From Mortierella sp. BCC40632 (taxonomy: Eukaryota > Mortierellomycota > Mortierellomycetes > Mortierellales > Mortierellaceae), in NCBI GenBank assembly GCA_011634665.1, contig WAEK01000014.1, positions 416,501 through 480,500 on the forward strand: a DNA stretch of 64,000 bases, written 5' to 3'. Shown piece by piece: positions 61,194 through 64,000 of this stretch (its first letter is position 1; each line of letters opens with the position of its first letter). The notes under the pieces were generated by a model. That model was not told the origin of the DNA. It saw nothing but the letters and a program-made list of their open reading frames with translations, and ran no database searches. The translations under genes were made by a program, and so were the position numbers.

Positions 61194-64000
<2,807 letters not shown>

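Overview
The window is nuclear DNA of an early-diverging filamentous fungus, most likely a Mortierellomycotina/Mucoromycota species. I infer this from the short GT-AG introns with strong pyrimidine runs, the single-SDR form of peroxisomal multifunctional enzyme 2, the F-box/leucine-rich debris and the gene set as a whole; no organism marker was read directly. Genes are ordinary eukaryotic loci on both strands with no operon logic. Non-coding DNA is saturated with (CT)n/(GA)n microsatellites and long A or T homopolymers, so most short Ser/Leu-, Arg/Glu- or Lys-rich reading frames are repeat artefacts.

Layout. 197-2076 (+) is the 3' part of proteasome ATPase Rpt4. 4568-6261 (+) is a Cys-rich single-pass membrane protein. 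8519-11241 (+) is peroxisomal multifunctional enzyme 2 with an SKL tail. 11596-12531 (-) is a secreted or anchored Cys-rich protein. 14017-14682 (-) is ribosomal protein L11. 15649-17950 (-) is an oxalate/formate-antiporter-like MFS carrier. 17951-21444 is gene-poor. 21445-24180 (+) is a four-TM protein with a long disordered poly-Q tail. 25606-28815 (+) is an Asi1/Asi3-like multi-TM RING ubiquitin ligase. 29030-30150 (-) looks like a decayed F-box/leucine-rich gene. 30486-32612 (+) is a divergent mitotic cyclin with KEN and D-box degrons. 33107-34505 (+) is a membrane J-domain protein. 34625-36426 (+) is a NEPRO/Rmp1-like nucleolar candidate. 37345-42773 (+) is the USP7/Ubp15 deubiquitinase in 15 exons. 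43309-45957 (-) is a leucine-rich-repeat protein. 46476-47462 (+) and 48760-49107 (-) are secreted Cys-containing proteins. 50839-52171 (+) is a 2-hydroxyacid dehydrogenase. About 52655-55269 (-) is Rad52. 56575-61193 (-) is a Boi-like scaffold with SH3, SAM, PH and, unusually, a C-terminal CH domain. 61194-64000 is GA-repeat DNA.

How the genes relate. Several act in ubiquitin-proteasome control (Rpt4, USP7/Ubp15, the Asi-like ligase, and the cyclin as an APC/C substrate), but they are scattered and I see no physical cluster. The points most worth a second look are the SH3-SAM-PH-CH fusion, the animal-type MFE-2, the cyclin that lacks the usual MRxxLxxW signature, an in-frame alternative 3' splice site in the USP7 gene, the duplicated EIDSIFG motif in the NEPRO-like protein, and the polarity of CT/GA tracts relative to gene direction. 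I found no convincing new defence, mobile or biosynthetic system. Exon junctions below were chosen by hand from splice motifs, reading phase and family conservation.
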